Source: Saccharina japonica (lineage: Eukaryota; Sar; Phaeophyceae; Laminariales; Laminariaceae). Taken from it: 64,000 nt of DNA. Numbering within the stretch: position 1 is the first letter of the stretch; each line of letters begins with the position of its first letter. Of this stretch, positions 22,881-33,367 are shown one piece after another. The stretch spans positions 62,001 through 126,000 of the forward strand of contig MEHQ01000323.1 in NCBI GenBank assembly GCA_008828725.1. Reading direction: 5' to 3'. The position numbers and the translations under genes were made by a program. The notes below the pieces were generated by a model. That model was not told where the DNA came from. It saw nothing but the letters and a program-made list of their open reading frames with translations, and ran no database searches.

Positions 22881-24083
22881 TTAGGTTAGGGTGTGTGACA
22901 GGGGGGGGGAAGAGGGGGTTAGTACGTAGGGTAGATGGTGGGGGATACATTGTATTTTAATATTATTAATAGTAGCATGTTGAGTATGTATCGTATTTCA
23001 GCATGGGGGTGAAAAAGTCAGGGCGGAGATGGTGTAACAGGTATACTTTACACAGACAGGTCTTTTTGGTGTTGTCATGTGATAATGTTGATCCTTACAT
23101 AGATTACCAAACCCAGTAACTCCCTGTTTTTTGTAGTCGCGGACCCATGTCGATCCACGGTCCATTCCAGTCCCGTTGATAAGGTCGTGTCGGCATAGAA
23201 GATTGCTGTTTTACGTACCCATCATTCCTCATTGATGGTGCATGTGGGCAATCTATAGACAGGTTTACGCACGCACGCGGTTTTTCACCTGAAAGGATGC
23301 AGAGGAGATCCAGAAGAGGTGGTCTTAGGTTTTTGCAGTCACAGGCGTTCGAGCAGTGCACTTGAAGCTACAGCTCCTTGTCTTTCCACCTAAAGCTCTA
23401 TCGGGCAGTACGTAAATCACAAAGGTCTGGACCAAGACCTGGTGCCGCAAGCGCTAAAAGGGGGTGGTATGAGACGAGCTCAAACGGAATGACAAAAGTG
23501 CGCTGCTCACAGCGGTGATCCCACCCCTTTATTCCCCCCCCTTCCCTCCAAGAGGAAGGTTTCACCTCGAAGAAGGCCGGGCAGCATGAGCTTTCATGTC
23601 CTTTGCGTGCGTCATGAAATTGAGACGCACGGCGGCGGGGTGAATCGTTTCTGGATTTTTTGGGGGGTTAAGTTTGGATTTTTGGGTATGTTCAAACTCG
23701 ATTTTGTATTATTAATATAATAATGATATGCTTCTATGCGGGTTATTTCCGGGAGATTCGAGCTAGTGTGTTGTTTTTGGTTCAGATGTTTGTTCTACTG
23801 GTATGCCATAAAAGTGGGGTTATACTTCTCGTTATATTTGTATAATACACCAGGTTTCAGTGTACATGGGTTGGCTGAACCATATTCTGTTATTTGGTTC
23901 TTGATATATATAGATGGTTTGAGCTATTTTACACCCGCCCAGGACTACTGCCTGGTATACGGTGATGATGTCAGCATTCTTTGTTCAAAGTTCGTTGAAT
24001 ATTTAGTTAATTCTACGATACGTGGTGTCTGCAGTATTTTCTGTTTCATCATCGTCTACAAATATAATTATTGGTGATGGGTG
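22880..24083. repeat. Repeat block Z, copy 1
   Basis: A 1.2-kb block repeated at 28,299-29,500 with about 96-98% identity by eye, including small indels in G- and C-runs. Each copy has an open minus frame of about 85 codons (23,104-23,361 and 28,519-28,776), but the differences between copies there are mostly amino-acid changing. That argues against a conserved protein. Confidence 0.9.
23840..24077 (+). pseudogene. Possible relic of a reverse-transcriptase palm (copy 1)
   Basis: In the plus frame ending at 24,077 the segment WFLIYIDGLSYFTPAQDYC is followed by LVYGDDVSILCSK and VEYLVNSTI. The pattern FLIYI(N/D).L ... (Y/F).DD.S(I/L)L is that of RT motifs B' to C in LINE-type reverse transcriptases. 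The expected QGS.LGP motif before it is replaced by HGLAEPYSV. The frame opens with a run of hydrophobic residues that does not look like RT. The second copy at 29,244-29,491 keeps the same frame. I rate this as suggestive only; chance similarity is possible. Confidence 0.3.
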
Positions 24084-24094
24084 ATACAGGTATT

Positions 24095-24098
24095 AAAA

Positions 24099-24163
<65 letters not shown>

Positions 24164-24887
24164 GCTGTGAGCTCGAGGATTTCGTCGAAACTCATCTTTG
24201 CTAGCTGAGTGTAATACTTCGATCGCGCGTACTTACGGATTTTTATGTCCTCATGTAGGATGTACATCCCGTATGAGGGGGACACAATCTGAGGCTGTAG
24301 AATTCAGGAAGTGTGTGTCTATTTGTGGGGGAAGGAAAAATTAAATTAAATTAAAATTAAAATTAAACAGTCTGAAATAAACGTACCAGGTATACTATAG
24401 TGATCCGACGAGTTTACGTGATAGAGGGGTTCTACTATTTGTAGCCATGTATGGTATATAAGAAGAGGTGTGTGAGGACAGGTTGTGGAGTAAAACTTAA
24501 AAGCACCCGGATGAATTTTTAATTTATGAGTGATTTGGGTTTTTTATAGTGTGCATTATTTATTTGTACCTATGAGGTATGTTTAGTGGCAATTATTATA
24601 GTAAGAACAACAACAACGTTTTATCCTTTATAATTGTTAAAGGGGGGGGCAGGGGGGGGGGGAGACATATACATACAAGGGTATGAACCAATCAACCATG
24701 TTGACAGGAGGTATGTTAAAATCTAGTATGAATTTTCAGGGGTTTTTTGGGGGGGAAATTGTTTGTAACAAGTAAATAGTGGTTAATCAGACGATTTTAT
24801 TATAATAGCAGTATTATATTTTATGCAAGAGGTGTGTGAGGACAGGTTAGGGAGTAAAACTTAAAGGCACCTGCGCACGGTGGTATT
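24095..24887. mobile_element. Repeat block X, copy 2: an insertion between blocks Z and W
   Basis: Comparison with 29,461-29,520 gives the empty site. There GGTATT is followed directly by TATGGTGCATGC, while here the insert is bordered by GGTATT on both sides (24,089-24,094 and 24,882-24,887), a probable 6-bp target duplication. The left end of the insert is an A-run followed by (AAC)n. A tail at one end is more like retroposition than cut-and-paste transposition. Confidence 0.7.
24101..24163. repeat. (AAC)n microsatellite
   Basis: About 20 uninterrupted AAC units at the left end of the inserted X copy. The minus-strand reading is a poly-valine artefact. Confidence 0.95.
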
Positions 24888-25203
24888 GTATGGTGCATGC
24901 TTTGTCCTACTTTTGCGAGGGACGCTTTGTGTTTTCAGCGTTCCCCCTCGCGGTTTGTCAAGTCGGGCTTAGTGCCGATGGACCTCAGAGGTACACCCGC
25001 TGTAAACCGTTCTTAACTACCATAGGCTATGATGGTAATTCTACGACGGTACAAAATTACACCGTCATAGTCTTACCAGCATAGCTCAGGGTTTGACTAT
25101 GTATGTTTTAGGTAAAGTAATACAATCAAATATGTACTATAGTAGTCTCGAGGTAGCACGTGTCGGCTAACACGATTTCAGTAAGACGTGTCTCTGTGGT
25201 TTA
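24888..25203. repeat. Repeat block W, copy 1
   Basis: Starts TATGGTGCATGCTTTGTCC and ends near GTAAGACGTGTCTCTGTGG. It is repeated at 29,509-29,821. Neither copy shows a convincing protein. Confidence 0.9.
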
Positions 25204-25404
25204 CAACTTTGGAGTTTCCTTTTGGTGATGCCAAATGTCTCGTATTGTACAGTAGGTCATGGGGTTGTTCATCGGGTAGTACTTTGTGTTTTTCTCTCGA
25301 AAGGGAAGAGAAGGGGGGGGGTTATAGAGGTCATCAACAACGGTGTTCTTTACTGTAGCATGTGTATGGAGTGTCATGTTTTTGTGGCGTCAACTCCTCA
25401 GGAT

Positions 25405-25735
25405 AGGTTATTCATTTTGTTTTGTGTGAGTATATATAGAATATGCATATGGTTTTTTAGTTTTATAGCAATTGTGTTTATTTTTGTGACTTATTCATGG
25501 ACATCTGGATTAGATGCCAAGATCGCGGGCCATTTCGTGGGCCTTGTCCAGAAGGAAATTCGCTATAATACGCCATTTACAGTAATTTTTATGCTAGCTT
25601 CGGTGTTTACGGTTTAAGCAGCTTTGTGTGGAACAATATCATCCAGAGTCCATCTTCCATAATGTGTGTCCATCGTATGTGGATACCCGTATAATTTCAT
25701 GTCATTTTCCTTTGTTGACAGTTCAAATAGTGTCC
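25405..25735. repeat. Repeat block U, copy 1
   Basis: Shares GAATATGCATATGG, GTGACTTATTCATGGACATC, GATCGCGGGCCATTTCGTGG and GTTTACGGTTTAAGCAGC with copies at 30,602-30,930, 35,966-36,128 and 40,269-40,450. Copies 3 and 4 are truncated at rearrangement junctions. The plus frame SGLDAKIAGHFVGLVQKEI is open in three copies, but no family is recognised. Upstream, 25,204-25,404 is unique in the window. Confidence 0.9.
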
Positions 25736-25899
25736 TCATGTAGGATGTACATCCTGTATGAGGGGTAGAATCCAGGAAGTGTGTGTCTATTTGTGGGGGG
25801 AGAAAATAATTAAAATCAAAATCAAAATTAAAATTAAAATTAAAAAGTCTAGATTAACTATAGGAGCCGTCTCTTAAGTATTCAAAATATTTATCAAAA

Positions 25900-26460
25900 T
25901 TGTAAGGTCAGAGATTTCGTTGAGACTCGTCTTTGCAAGTTGTGTGCGATATTTCGATCGCGTATTGACCGGTTCAAGCCGTATGATCCACATCAATCAA
26001 GTATGGAGATAAATTAAATAAAGAAGTACAATATACTCTTACAATTGGGTTTGCACGCAACTTCGGCATTAATGTCATATAGTCTGATAGTGAGGTAAAC
26101 ACACCATATTTATATCTTTGCTAGCAGAGTGTAATACTTTGATCGCGCGTACTTACGGATTTTATGTCCTCATGCAGGATATATATCCTGTATGAGGGGG
26201 ACACAATCTGAGGCTGTAGAATTCAGGAAGTGTGTGTTTATTTGTGGGGGGGAAGAAACAATTAAAATATATTAAAGTTAGACAGTCTGAAATGGACAAA
26301 ACCTGAAGTTAAAGATTAAATGCGATACCAACATCAAGACGCTTTTTGACAGTCCTTTGGGTATCCTAAGTGACTCCGACAATTTCGAAGGGGTATAGTA
26401 AAGTCATACCCGGATAGGTCAAAGGTTCCGAAGAATTGACGTGATAAAGTGGACCTACTA
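25900..26460. repeat. Repeat block V, copy 1
   Basis: Begins GATTTCGTTGAGACTCGTC and ends near GACGTGATAAAGTG. It is repeated at 29,819-30,360 and, in shorter form, at 36,230-36,480, 37,430-37,580 and 41,010-41,160. The first 60 bp is a diverged relative of the corresponding segment of block X (see findings). Confidence 0.85.
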
Positions 26461-26554
26461 GCGTAAGCCACCTGTTCGCCATCCAAATTTCCGGGTCACT
26501 CAGGCTACCACGTGGGGCCGTCTCTGAGCGCTTGATATATTAAAATATTAAAAA

Positions 26555-27275
26555 ACAAAACAGCTGTGAGCTCGAGGATTTCGTCGAAACTCGTCTTTGC
26601 TAGCTGAGTGTAATACTTCGATCGCGCCTACTTACGGATGTTATATGTCCTCATGTAGGATGTACATCCCGTATGAGGGGGACACAATCTAAGGCTGTAG
26701 ACTTCAGGAAGTGTGTGTCTATTTGTGGGGGAAGAAATAATAAAAATTAAATTATAATTATAATTAAACAGTCTGAAATAAACGTACCAGGTATACTATA
26801 GTGTTCCGACGAGTTTACGTGATAGAGTGGTTCTACTATTTGTAGCCATGTATGGTATATAAGAATAGGTGTGTGAGGACAGGTTATGGAGTAAAACTTA
26901 AAAGCACCTGGATGAATTTTAAACTAATTAGTTATTTGGGTTTTTTAATAGTGTGCATTATTTATTTGTACCTATAAGGTATCTTTAGTGGCAATTAGTA
27001 AGAACAACAACAACAACGTTTTATCCTTTATAACTGTTAAAGGGGGGGGGGGGGGAGACACATACATACAAGGGTATGAACCAATCAACCATGTTGACAG
27101 GAGGTATGTTAAAATCTAGTGTGAATTTTCAGGTTTTTTTTTGGGGGGAATTTGTTTGTAACAAGTAAATAGTGGTTAATCAGACGATTTTATTATAATA
27201 GCAGTATTATATTTTGCAGAAGAGGTGTGTGAGGACAGGTTAGGGAGTAAAACTTAAAGGCACCTGGATGGATTT
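26555..27275. repeat. Repeat block X, copy 3
   Basis: Same order of landmarks as copies 1 and 2. G-run of 16 at 27,040-27,055. It is joined directly to block Y copy 2, as in the first array. Confidence 0.9.
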
Positions 27276-27448
27276 TAATTAATTAGTGATTTGTGTTTTT
27301 AATATTCGTAGTGTGCAATATTTATTTGTACCTATAAGGTATCTTTAATGGCAATTAGTAGGTAGGGGTTAAAAAAGGTTTTTTTTTTATCCCTTATAAC
27401 TGTTAAAGGGAGGGGGGGGGGGAGACACATAGAGACAGGGGTGTGGAC

Positions 27449-28152
27449 CAGGGTTCGAATTAGTGCTCCAGCAAGATGTGCGCGTAGCGCACATCGGGCA
27501 CATTTGGATGTGCGCGTAGCGCACACCGAGCCGGAGGCGAGGTGCGCTCCCCGCAGGGGCCCCCGGAGGGCCCCCGGAGGGCCCCCGGAGGGCCCCCGGA
27601 GGGCCCCCGGAGGGCCCCCGGAGGCCCCCCGGAGGGCCCCCTGGGAGGGCCCCCCGGGAGGGCCCCCGGAGGGCCGCCGGAGGCGAAAATTTTGGACGTA
27701 TGTGCGTAAATATACTCAAAATGTGCGTCTCATTCGCTCGTCTTGCAAACAACACACAGACAAGCATAGACAGAACCTGCTCCACATAACTGCAATGGAT
27801 GTCAGCGCGCAGGTCAACTCTGAGGAATCATCAACATGTTGAAATCAATTTATTCGCCCCGTTATCACCGCAATTTTCCACTAGCACCCTGCAAACTCGC
27901 AATTTTCCACTAGCGAAAAGAGACCCAAAAATTTTTCGCCTGCGGCGAAAATGGACCCCAAAATTTTTTATCGCCTACGGCGAAATGGACCCGCACAATT
28001 TTTTGGCCTGCGGCCAAAAAGTGTGCGGGGGCCTAAAACACATGTGCGGAACGCCGCACATCTACAGTTTTTTGTTTTTTGTGGTGCGCAAAAGCTGATA
28101 TTTCAGAAATTTGGTGCAATTGCGCACGTTTCACCAACTAATTCGAACCCTG
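27449..28152. mobile_element. hAT-type MITE, 704 bp, with 8-bp target duplication
   Basis: The terminal inverted repeats are CAGGGTTCGAATTAGT, exact over 16 bp. Flanks are GTGTGGAC at 27,441-27,448 and again at 28,153-28,160. The homologous uninterrupted locus at 22,731 reads GTGTGAAC once. An 8-bp duplication with CAG-starting ends is the hAT signature. The interior has no transposase. It holds an inverted GCGCGTAGCGC motif, an 11-bp GGGCCCCCGGA tandem array (27,554-27,680) and several GCC(T/G)(G/A)CGGC hairpins near 27,940-28,020. Confidence 0.9.
27554..27680. repeat. GGGCCCCCGGA tandem array inside the hAT MITE
   Basis: About ten imperfect copies of an 11-bp GC-only unit, nearly self-complementary. 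It gives long proline/glycine-rich frames on both strands, which are artefacts. Confidence 0.9.
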
Positions 28153-28298
28153 GTGTGGACCAATCAACCATGTTGACAGGAGGTATGATAAAATCTAGTA
28201 TGAATTTTCAGGGGTTTTTTGGGGTGAAATGTTTGTAACAAGTAAATAGTGGTCAATCAGACGATTTTATTACAATAGCAGTATTATATTTTGCAGTA

Positions 28299-29500
28299 TG
28301 GTTTTAGGTTAGGGTGTGTGGCAGGGGGGGGGAGAGGGGGTTAGTACGTAGGGTAGATGGTGGGGGATACATTGTATTTAATATTAGTAGCATGTTGAGT
28401 ATGTATCGTTTTTCATCATGGGGATGAAAAAGTCAGGGCGGAGATGGTGTAACAGGTATACTTTACACAGACAGGTCTTTTTGGTGTTGTCATGTGATAA
28501 TGTTAATCCTTACATAGATTACCAAACCCAGTAACTCCCTGTTTTTTGTTGTCGCGGACCCATGTCGATCCACGGTCCATTCCAGTCCCGTTGATCATGT
28601 CGTGTCGGCATAAAGGATTGCTGTTTTACGTACCCATCATTCCTCATTGATGGTGCATGTGGGCAATCTATAGACAGGTTTACGTACGCACGCGGGTTTT
28701 CACCTGAAAGGATGCAGAGGAGATCCAGAAGAGGTGGTCTTAGGTTTTTGCAGTCACAGGCGTTCGAGCAGTGCACTTGAAGCTACAGCTCCTTGTCTTT
28801 CCACCTAAAGCTCTATCGGGCAGTACGTAAATCACAAAGGTCTGGACCAAGACCCGGTGCCGCAAGCGCTAAAAGGAGGTGGTATGAGACGAGCTCAAAC
28901 GGAATGACAAAAGTGCGCTGCTCACAGCGGTGATCCCACCCCTTTTTTCCCCCTCCCCTTCCCTCCAAGAGGAAGGTTTCACCTCGAAGAAGGCCGCAGC
29001 ATCGAGCTTTCATGTCCTTTGCGTGCGTCATGAAATTGAGGCGCACGACGGCGGGGTGAATCGTTTCTGGATTTTTGGGGGGGTTAAGTTGGATTTTTGG
29101 GGTATTGTTCAAACTCGATTTTGTATTATTAATATAATAATGTATGCTTCGATGCGGGTCATTTCCGGGGAGATTCGAGCTAGTGTTGTTTTTGGTTCAG
29201 ATTTTGTTCTACTGGTATGCCATAAAAGTGGGGTTATACTTCTCGTTATATTTGTATAATACACCAGGTTTCAGTGTACATGGGTTGGCTGAACCATATT
29301 CTGTTATTTGGTTCTTGATATATATAGATGGTTTGAGCTATTTTACACCCGCCCAGGACTACTGCCTGGTATACGGTGATGATGTCAGCGTTCTTTGTTC
29401 AAAGTTCGTTGAATATTTAGTTAATTCTACGATACGTGGTGTCTGCAGTATTTTCTGTTTCATCATCGTCTACAATTATAATTATTGGTGATGGGTGATA
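28299..29500. repeat. Repeat block Z, copy 2
   Basis: Second copy of 22,880-24,083, followed directly by block W. This is the empty site that reveals the X insertion at 24,095. Confidence 0.9.
29244..29491 (+). pseudogene. Possible relic of a reverse-transcriptase palm (copy 2)
   Basis: Keeps WFLIYIDGLSY and LVYGDDVSVLCSK in one frame, differing from copy 1 at one of the motif residues (Val for Ile). The same caution as for copy 1 applies. Confidence 0.3.
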
Positions 29501-29508
29501 CAGGTATT

Positions 29509-29821
29509 TATGGTGCATGCTTTGTCCTACTTTTGCGAGGGACGCTTTGTGTTTTCAGCGTTCCCCCTCGCGGTTTGTCAAGTTGGGCTTAGTGCTGATG
29601 GACCTCAGAGGTACACCGGCGGTAAACCGTTCTTAACTACCATGGGCTATGATGGTAATTCTACGACGGTACAAAATTACACCGTCATAGACTTACCAGC
29701 ATAGCTCAGGGCTTGACTATGTATGTTTTAGGTAAAGTAATACAATCAAATATGTACTATAGTAGTCTAGAGGTAGCACTTGTCGGCTAACACGATTTCA
29801 GTAAGACGTGTCTCTGTGGTT
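29509..29821. repeat. Repeat block W, copy 2
   Basis: Second copy of 24,888-25,203, joined here to block V rather than to the unique sequence found after copy 1. Confidence 0.9.
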
Positions 29822-30360
29822 TTCGTTGAGACTCGTCTTTGCAAGTTGTGTGCGATATTTCGATCGCGTATTGACCGGTTCAAGCCGTATGATCCACATC
29901 AATCAAGTATGGAGATAAATAAAATAAAGAAGTACAATATACAATTACAATTGGGTCTGCACGCAACTTCGGCATTAATGTCATATAGTCTGATAGTCCG
30001 AGGTAAACACACTATATTTATATCTTTACTAGCAGGGTGTAATACTTTGATCGCGCGTACTTACGGATTTTATGTCCTCATGCAGGATATATATCCTGTA
30101 TGAGGGGGACACAATCTGAGGCTGTAGAATTCAGTAAGTGTGTGTTTATTTGTGGGGGGGAAAAAGAAACAATTAAAATATATTGAAATTAGACAGTCTG
30201 AAATGGACAAAACCTGAAGTTAAAGATTAAATGCGTTACCAACATCAAGACGCTTGTTGACAGTCCTTTGGGTATCCTAAGTGACTCCGACAATTTCGAA
30301 GGGGTATAGTAAAGTCATACCCGGATAGGTCAAAGGTTCCGAAGAGCTGACGTGATAAAG
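29819..30360. repeat. Repeat block V, copy 2
   Basis: Matches 25,900-26,460. The following 30,361-30,600 is unique in the window and shows no gene. Confidence 0.85.
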
Positions 30361-30601
30361 TGTTCGAATGTTCCAGAGCCCAACTAAACTACGTACGCAA
30401 CAGAAGAGACCGTGCTAGTAAAACTGTAGACGGTGGTAGTAAAAGTGTACAGCAGTGTGTAAGTAAAATGGAGCAGCCGCCAATATAGACATGCACGCCA
30501 CTAGAAATATTGCAAATAATGTGTGATGCTATTAATAATCACTTTCATTACTGTATGTGGCACGAGAGGCATAGCATAGCTTGCGATAATTATTCTACAC
30601 T

Positions 30602-31030
30602 AGGTTATTCATTTTGTTTTGTGTGAGTATATATAGAATATGCATATGGTTTTTTAGTTTTATAGCAATTGTGTTTATTTTTGTGACTTATTCATGGACA
30701 TCTGGATTAGATGCCAAGATCGCGGGCCATTTCGTGGGCCTTGTCCAGAAGGAAATTCGCTATAACACACCATTTACAGTAATTTTTATGCTAGCTTCCG
30801 TGTTTACGGTTTAAGCAGCTTTGTGTGGAACAATATCATCCAGAGTCCATCTTCCATAATGTGTGTCCATCGTATGTGGATACCCGTATAATTTCATGTC
30901 ATTTTCCTTTGTTGACAGTTCAAATAGCCTTCTGCCGAGATTTTATGTTACGCCCTGTACGGGTTGGTAATTCATGTCATTGTAAACCCGTCTTCCACAA
31001 AAATGTGAAATTATCCATGGAATAGTAGGA
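30602..31030. repeat. Repeat block U, copy 2 (longest)
   Basis: Extends beyond copy 1 through CAAATAGCCTTCTGC and TACGCCCTGTACGGG, a part shared with the truncated copy at 40,269-40,475. 31,030-31,240 shows no repeat or gene. Confidence 0.85.
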
Positions 31031-31246
31031 CACTATTTCCATAATGTATCAACATATAAAATTATTTTGCCGTATTTCTTATGTTCCGTATGTCCGTCAG
31101 CATTTCGGAACAATCACGTCACGTATCAACCATATTGCATATCGTGATATGTTATGGTTACTGTCTTCCCCCGTGTCAGTGCGTGTGTGTGTGCCCACGC
31201 ATAAACACACAGATATAAACATAGTAACACTGGGTATACCATAAGA

Positions 31247-31415
31247 AACAAACAGACAAACAAACAAACACACAAACAAACACACAAACAAACAAACAAA
31301 CAAACAAACAAATAAACAAACAGACCAACAGACAAAAAAAAAAAAAAAACAAACAAACAAACAAACAAACAAACAAACAAACAGATACATTGTTGTTGTT
31401 GTTGTTGTCTTCACA
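31247..31415. repeat. (CAAA)n microsatellite with A-run and (TTG)n
   Basis: CAAA/CAGA units interrupted by 17 consecutive A residues, then CAAA units and a short GTT run. The minus-strand reading is a Val-Cys-Leu-Phe artefact. Confidence 0.95.
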
Positions 31416-31601
31416 TTAAACCCGTTTTTTCTAATCAACCACACCCAGTGCCAGTCCTGATTCCCAGTCCTGGAGAGATACAAATTCTGTGGTCACAGAC
31501 TGTGAAACAGAGAAGAACCAAAACAAAATAACCGCAAATTAATGGGTAAAGCAAGTGAGGTGAGTAACGTACCGGGTACGAGAACACAGCACAGCCGAAC
31601 A

Positions 31602-32158
31602 AAAAAAAAAAAAAAAACAAACAACAAACAAACAAACAAACAAACAAACACAAACAACAAAAACAAACAAAGAAACAAACAAAACAAACAAACAAACAAA
31701 ACAAACAAAACAAACAAAACAAACAAAACAAACAAACAAACAAACAAACAAACAAACAAACAAACAAACAAACAAACAAACAAACAAACAAACAAACAAA
31801 ACAAACAAACAAACAAACAAACAAACAAACAAACAAACAAACAAACAAACAAACAAAACAAACAAAACAAACAAACAAACAAACAAAACAAACAAACAAA
31901 CAAACAAACAAACAAAACAAACAAACAAAACAAACAAACAAACAAACAAACAAACAAACAAACAAACAAACAAACAAACAAACAAAAACAAACAAAACAA
32001 ACGAAACAAACAAAACAAACAAACAAACAAACAAAACAAACAAACAAACAAACAAACAAAACAAACAAACAAACAAACAAAACAAACAAACAAACAAACA
32101 AACAAACAAACAAACAAACAAACAAACAAACAAACAAACAAAAACAAACAAACAAACA
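31602..32158. repeat. Long (CAAA)n array, about 555 bp
   Basis: Almost pure CAAA units with scattered CAAAA and CAA variants, preceded by an A-run. All six long overlapping ORFs across it are low-complexity artefacts. The next 400 bp (32,159-32,560) is AC-rich and shows no gene. Confidence 0.97.
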
Positions 32159-32570
32159 ATGATCAGGGCACGAAGGCTAGAACAAACTACAAGAAATCAA
32201 AGAACATACAACCACTGCCACAGAACATAAAAGAAATAAACAATAAAATATACTAAACACAACATAGTATCGTAACATAGATAATAAATAACTCGACCAT
32301 CCAGTCCCAGACACCTGCTTGCCCACACCCACGAGCATAGAGCCCCGTATTCGTTGGTGTTCTTCTTACCCTAAGTACTATAATGGACAAATCTATCAAG
32401 TATTCCCACGGATCTCCGTACAGACCCTCCCAGTCTCTTCTTCGAGTGCAACCATTTACTCCACCTCTCACCATGATGATCCTCTTTCCCATCCCTTTTC
32501 AAACAATTCAACGATCCAGTTCCATTCCACAAACTCTACATTGTTCTTCAATCTTCCAACATATCATTGG

Positions 32571-32639
32571 GGGGGGGGAGGGGGGGGGGGGTGGGGGTGG
32601 GGGGGGGGGGGGGGGAGGGGGGGGAGGGAGGGGGGGGGG
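32571..32639. repeat. Poly-G tract adjoining the 3' end of the retroelement
   Basis: Nearly uninterrupted G with a few A and T residues. It starts 12 bp after the last stop codon of the retroelement ORF (read on the minus strand, where it is a C-run). It may mark the 3' boundary or be a sequencing-difficult tract. Confidence 0.8.
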
Positions 32640-32650
32640 CACTTATTCCA

Positions 32651-33367
32651 CTAGTTGTCCTCCTCAATAAGGGTCCAAACTCTCTCCGTGACTTCAAACC
32701 AATACTTATCACGTACAGTGGAAAGGTGTGATTTATAGATGGTTGTAACGATGGGTGATGTCTTGAAGAAAGTGGTTTTGAAGTTGTACAACTTGCTTCT
32801 CAAAAACTCCCTGACATACATATTCTGAATCATGTCCTTCATCAGCTTTGCTGCTGCTTCCTGGAAAAATTGAATCTCCGAACATCTAACAGCAAATCGA
32901 CATAATTGGCAATGTAGGGTCGCATATAAACATTTTTTGGCCAATTTTGTTTCGATATGGGGATATCTACGGTACTCGGCCAGTGTGGGCATATAGTCAC
33001 GTTTGTCGTACATTCGGATTTGTGATACTCCTGCTATACTTTGGAGAATCTCCATGTCAAGGAAATGCACTGTCTGTCCGGTCTGTTCTTTAGTGATGGA
33101 GATCGGATTAAGTATCTGTTCACCGTCGCAATCTACCACATGTAGTGGGTACATCCCACCATACGTGCTACCATCCTGCGTAATGATCTGGTCGAAGGTT
33201 GGTCCTTCGCTACTCTGTAAACCCGGTCTTACCGTGAGAATATCGTCAATGAATCGCTTCGTGCTACCTCCATACTGTTCAATGAACTCCAGGGGATATA
33301 GTGGGGCAGTACCATTCTTCTTTGTCTCCACGTAATTATTTATCATAACTAAGGAAGTTAAACTCAT
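32651..33367 (-). CDS. Penelope-like retroelement: RT motif C and thumb region
   Basis: An open frame of 238 codons. Near residue 38 it contains RFIDDILTV, the catalytic (Y/F)xDD motif C, then VHFLDMEI (motif D region) and RYPHIETKLAKKC, typical of Penelope-like reverse transcriptases. The end (ERVWTLIEEDN) is followed by TAG and then a C-run. This frame overlaps the upstream RT frame by 32 nt (33,336-33,367). The two would have to be joined by a shift of one reading frame, because motif B lies in the other frame. Either a programmed frameshift, a real inactivating indel or a sequencing error is possible. Confidence 0.9.
   Translation of the reverse strand: MSLTSLVMINNYVETKKNGTAPLYPLEFIEQYGGSTKRFIDDILTVRPGLQSSEGPTFDQIITQDGSTYGGMYPLHVVDCDGEQILNPISITKEQTGQTVHFLDMEILQSIAGVSQIRMYDKRDYMPTLAEYRRYPHIETKLAKKCLYATLHCQLCRFAVRCSEIQFFQEAAAKLMKDMIQNMYVREFLRSKLYNFKTTFFKTSPIVTTIYKSHLSTVRDKYWFEVTERVWTLIEEDN

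Larger units (their letters stand above)
27226..28300. repeat. Repeat block Y, copy 2, interrupted by a MITE
   Basis: The left part is 27,226-27,448 and the right part resumes at 28,153. Removing the intervening element restores the arrangement seen at 22,489-22,880. Confidence 0.85.

Noticed and set aside
24168-24230. Hammerhead-ribozyme-like core in block X (GATGA, short UUCG-capped stem, CGAAA on the minus strand)
   Set aside because: Penelope-like elements can carry hammerheads, but the essential CU before GANGA is replaced by AA, and block V and other X copies disrupt the stem. The same DNA is also an open peptide frame.
27441-27842. 133-codon Pro/Gly/Arg-rich ORF
   Set aside because: Produced by the GC-only tandem array inside the hAT MITE.
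31539-32162. Very long Val-Cys-Leu-Phe and Lys-Gln-Thr-Asn frames on both strands
   Set aside because: Translation of a CAAA tetranucleotide array in several frames; no gene.
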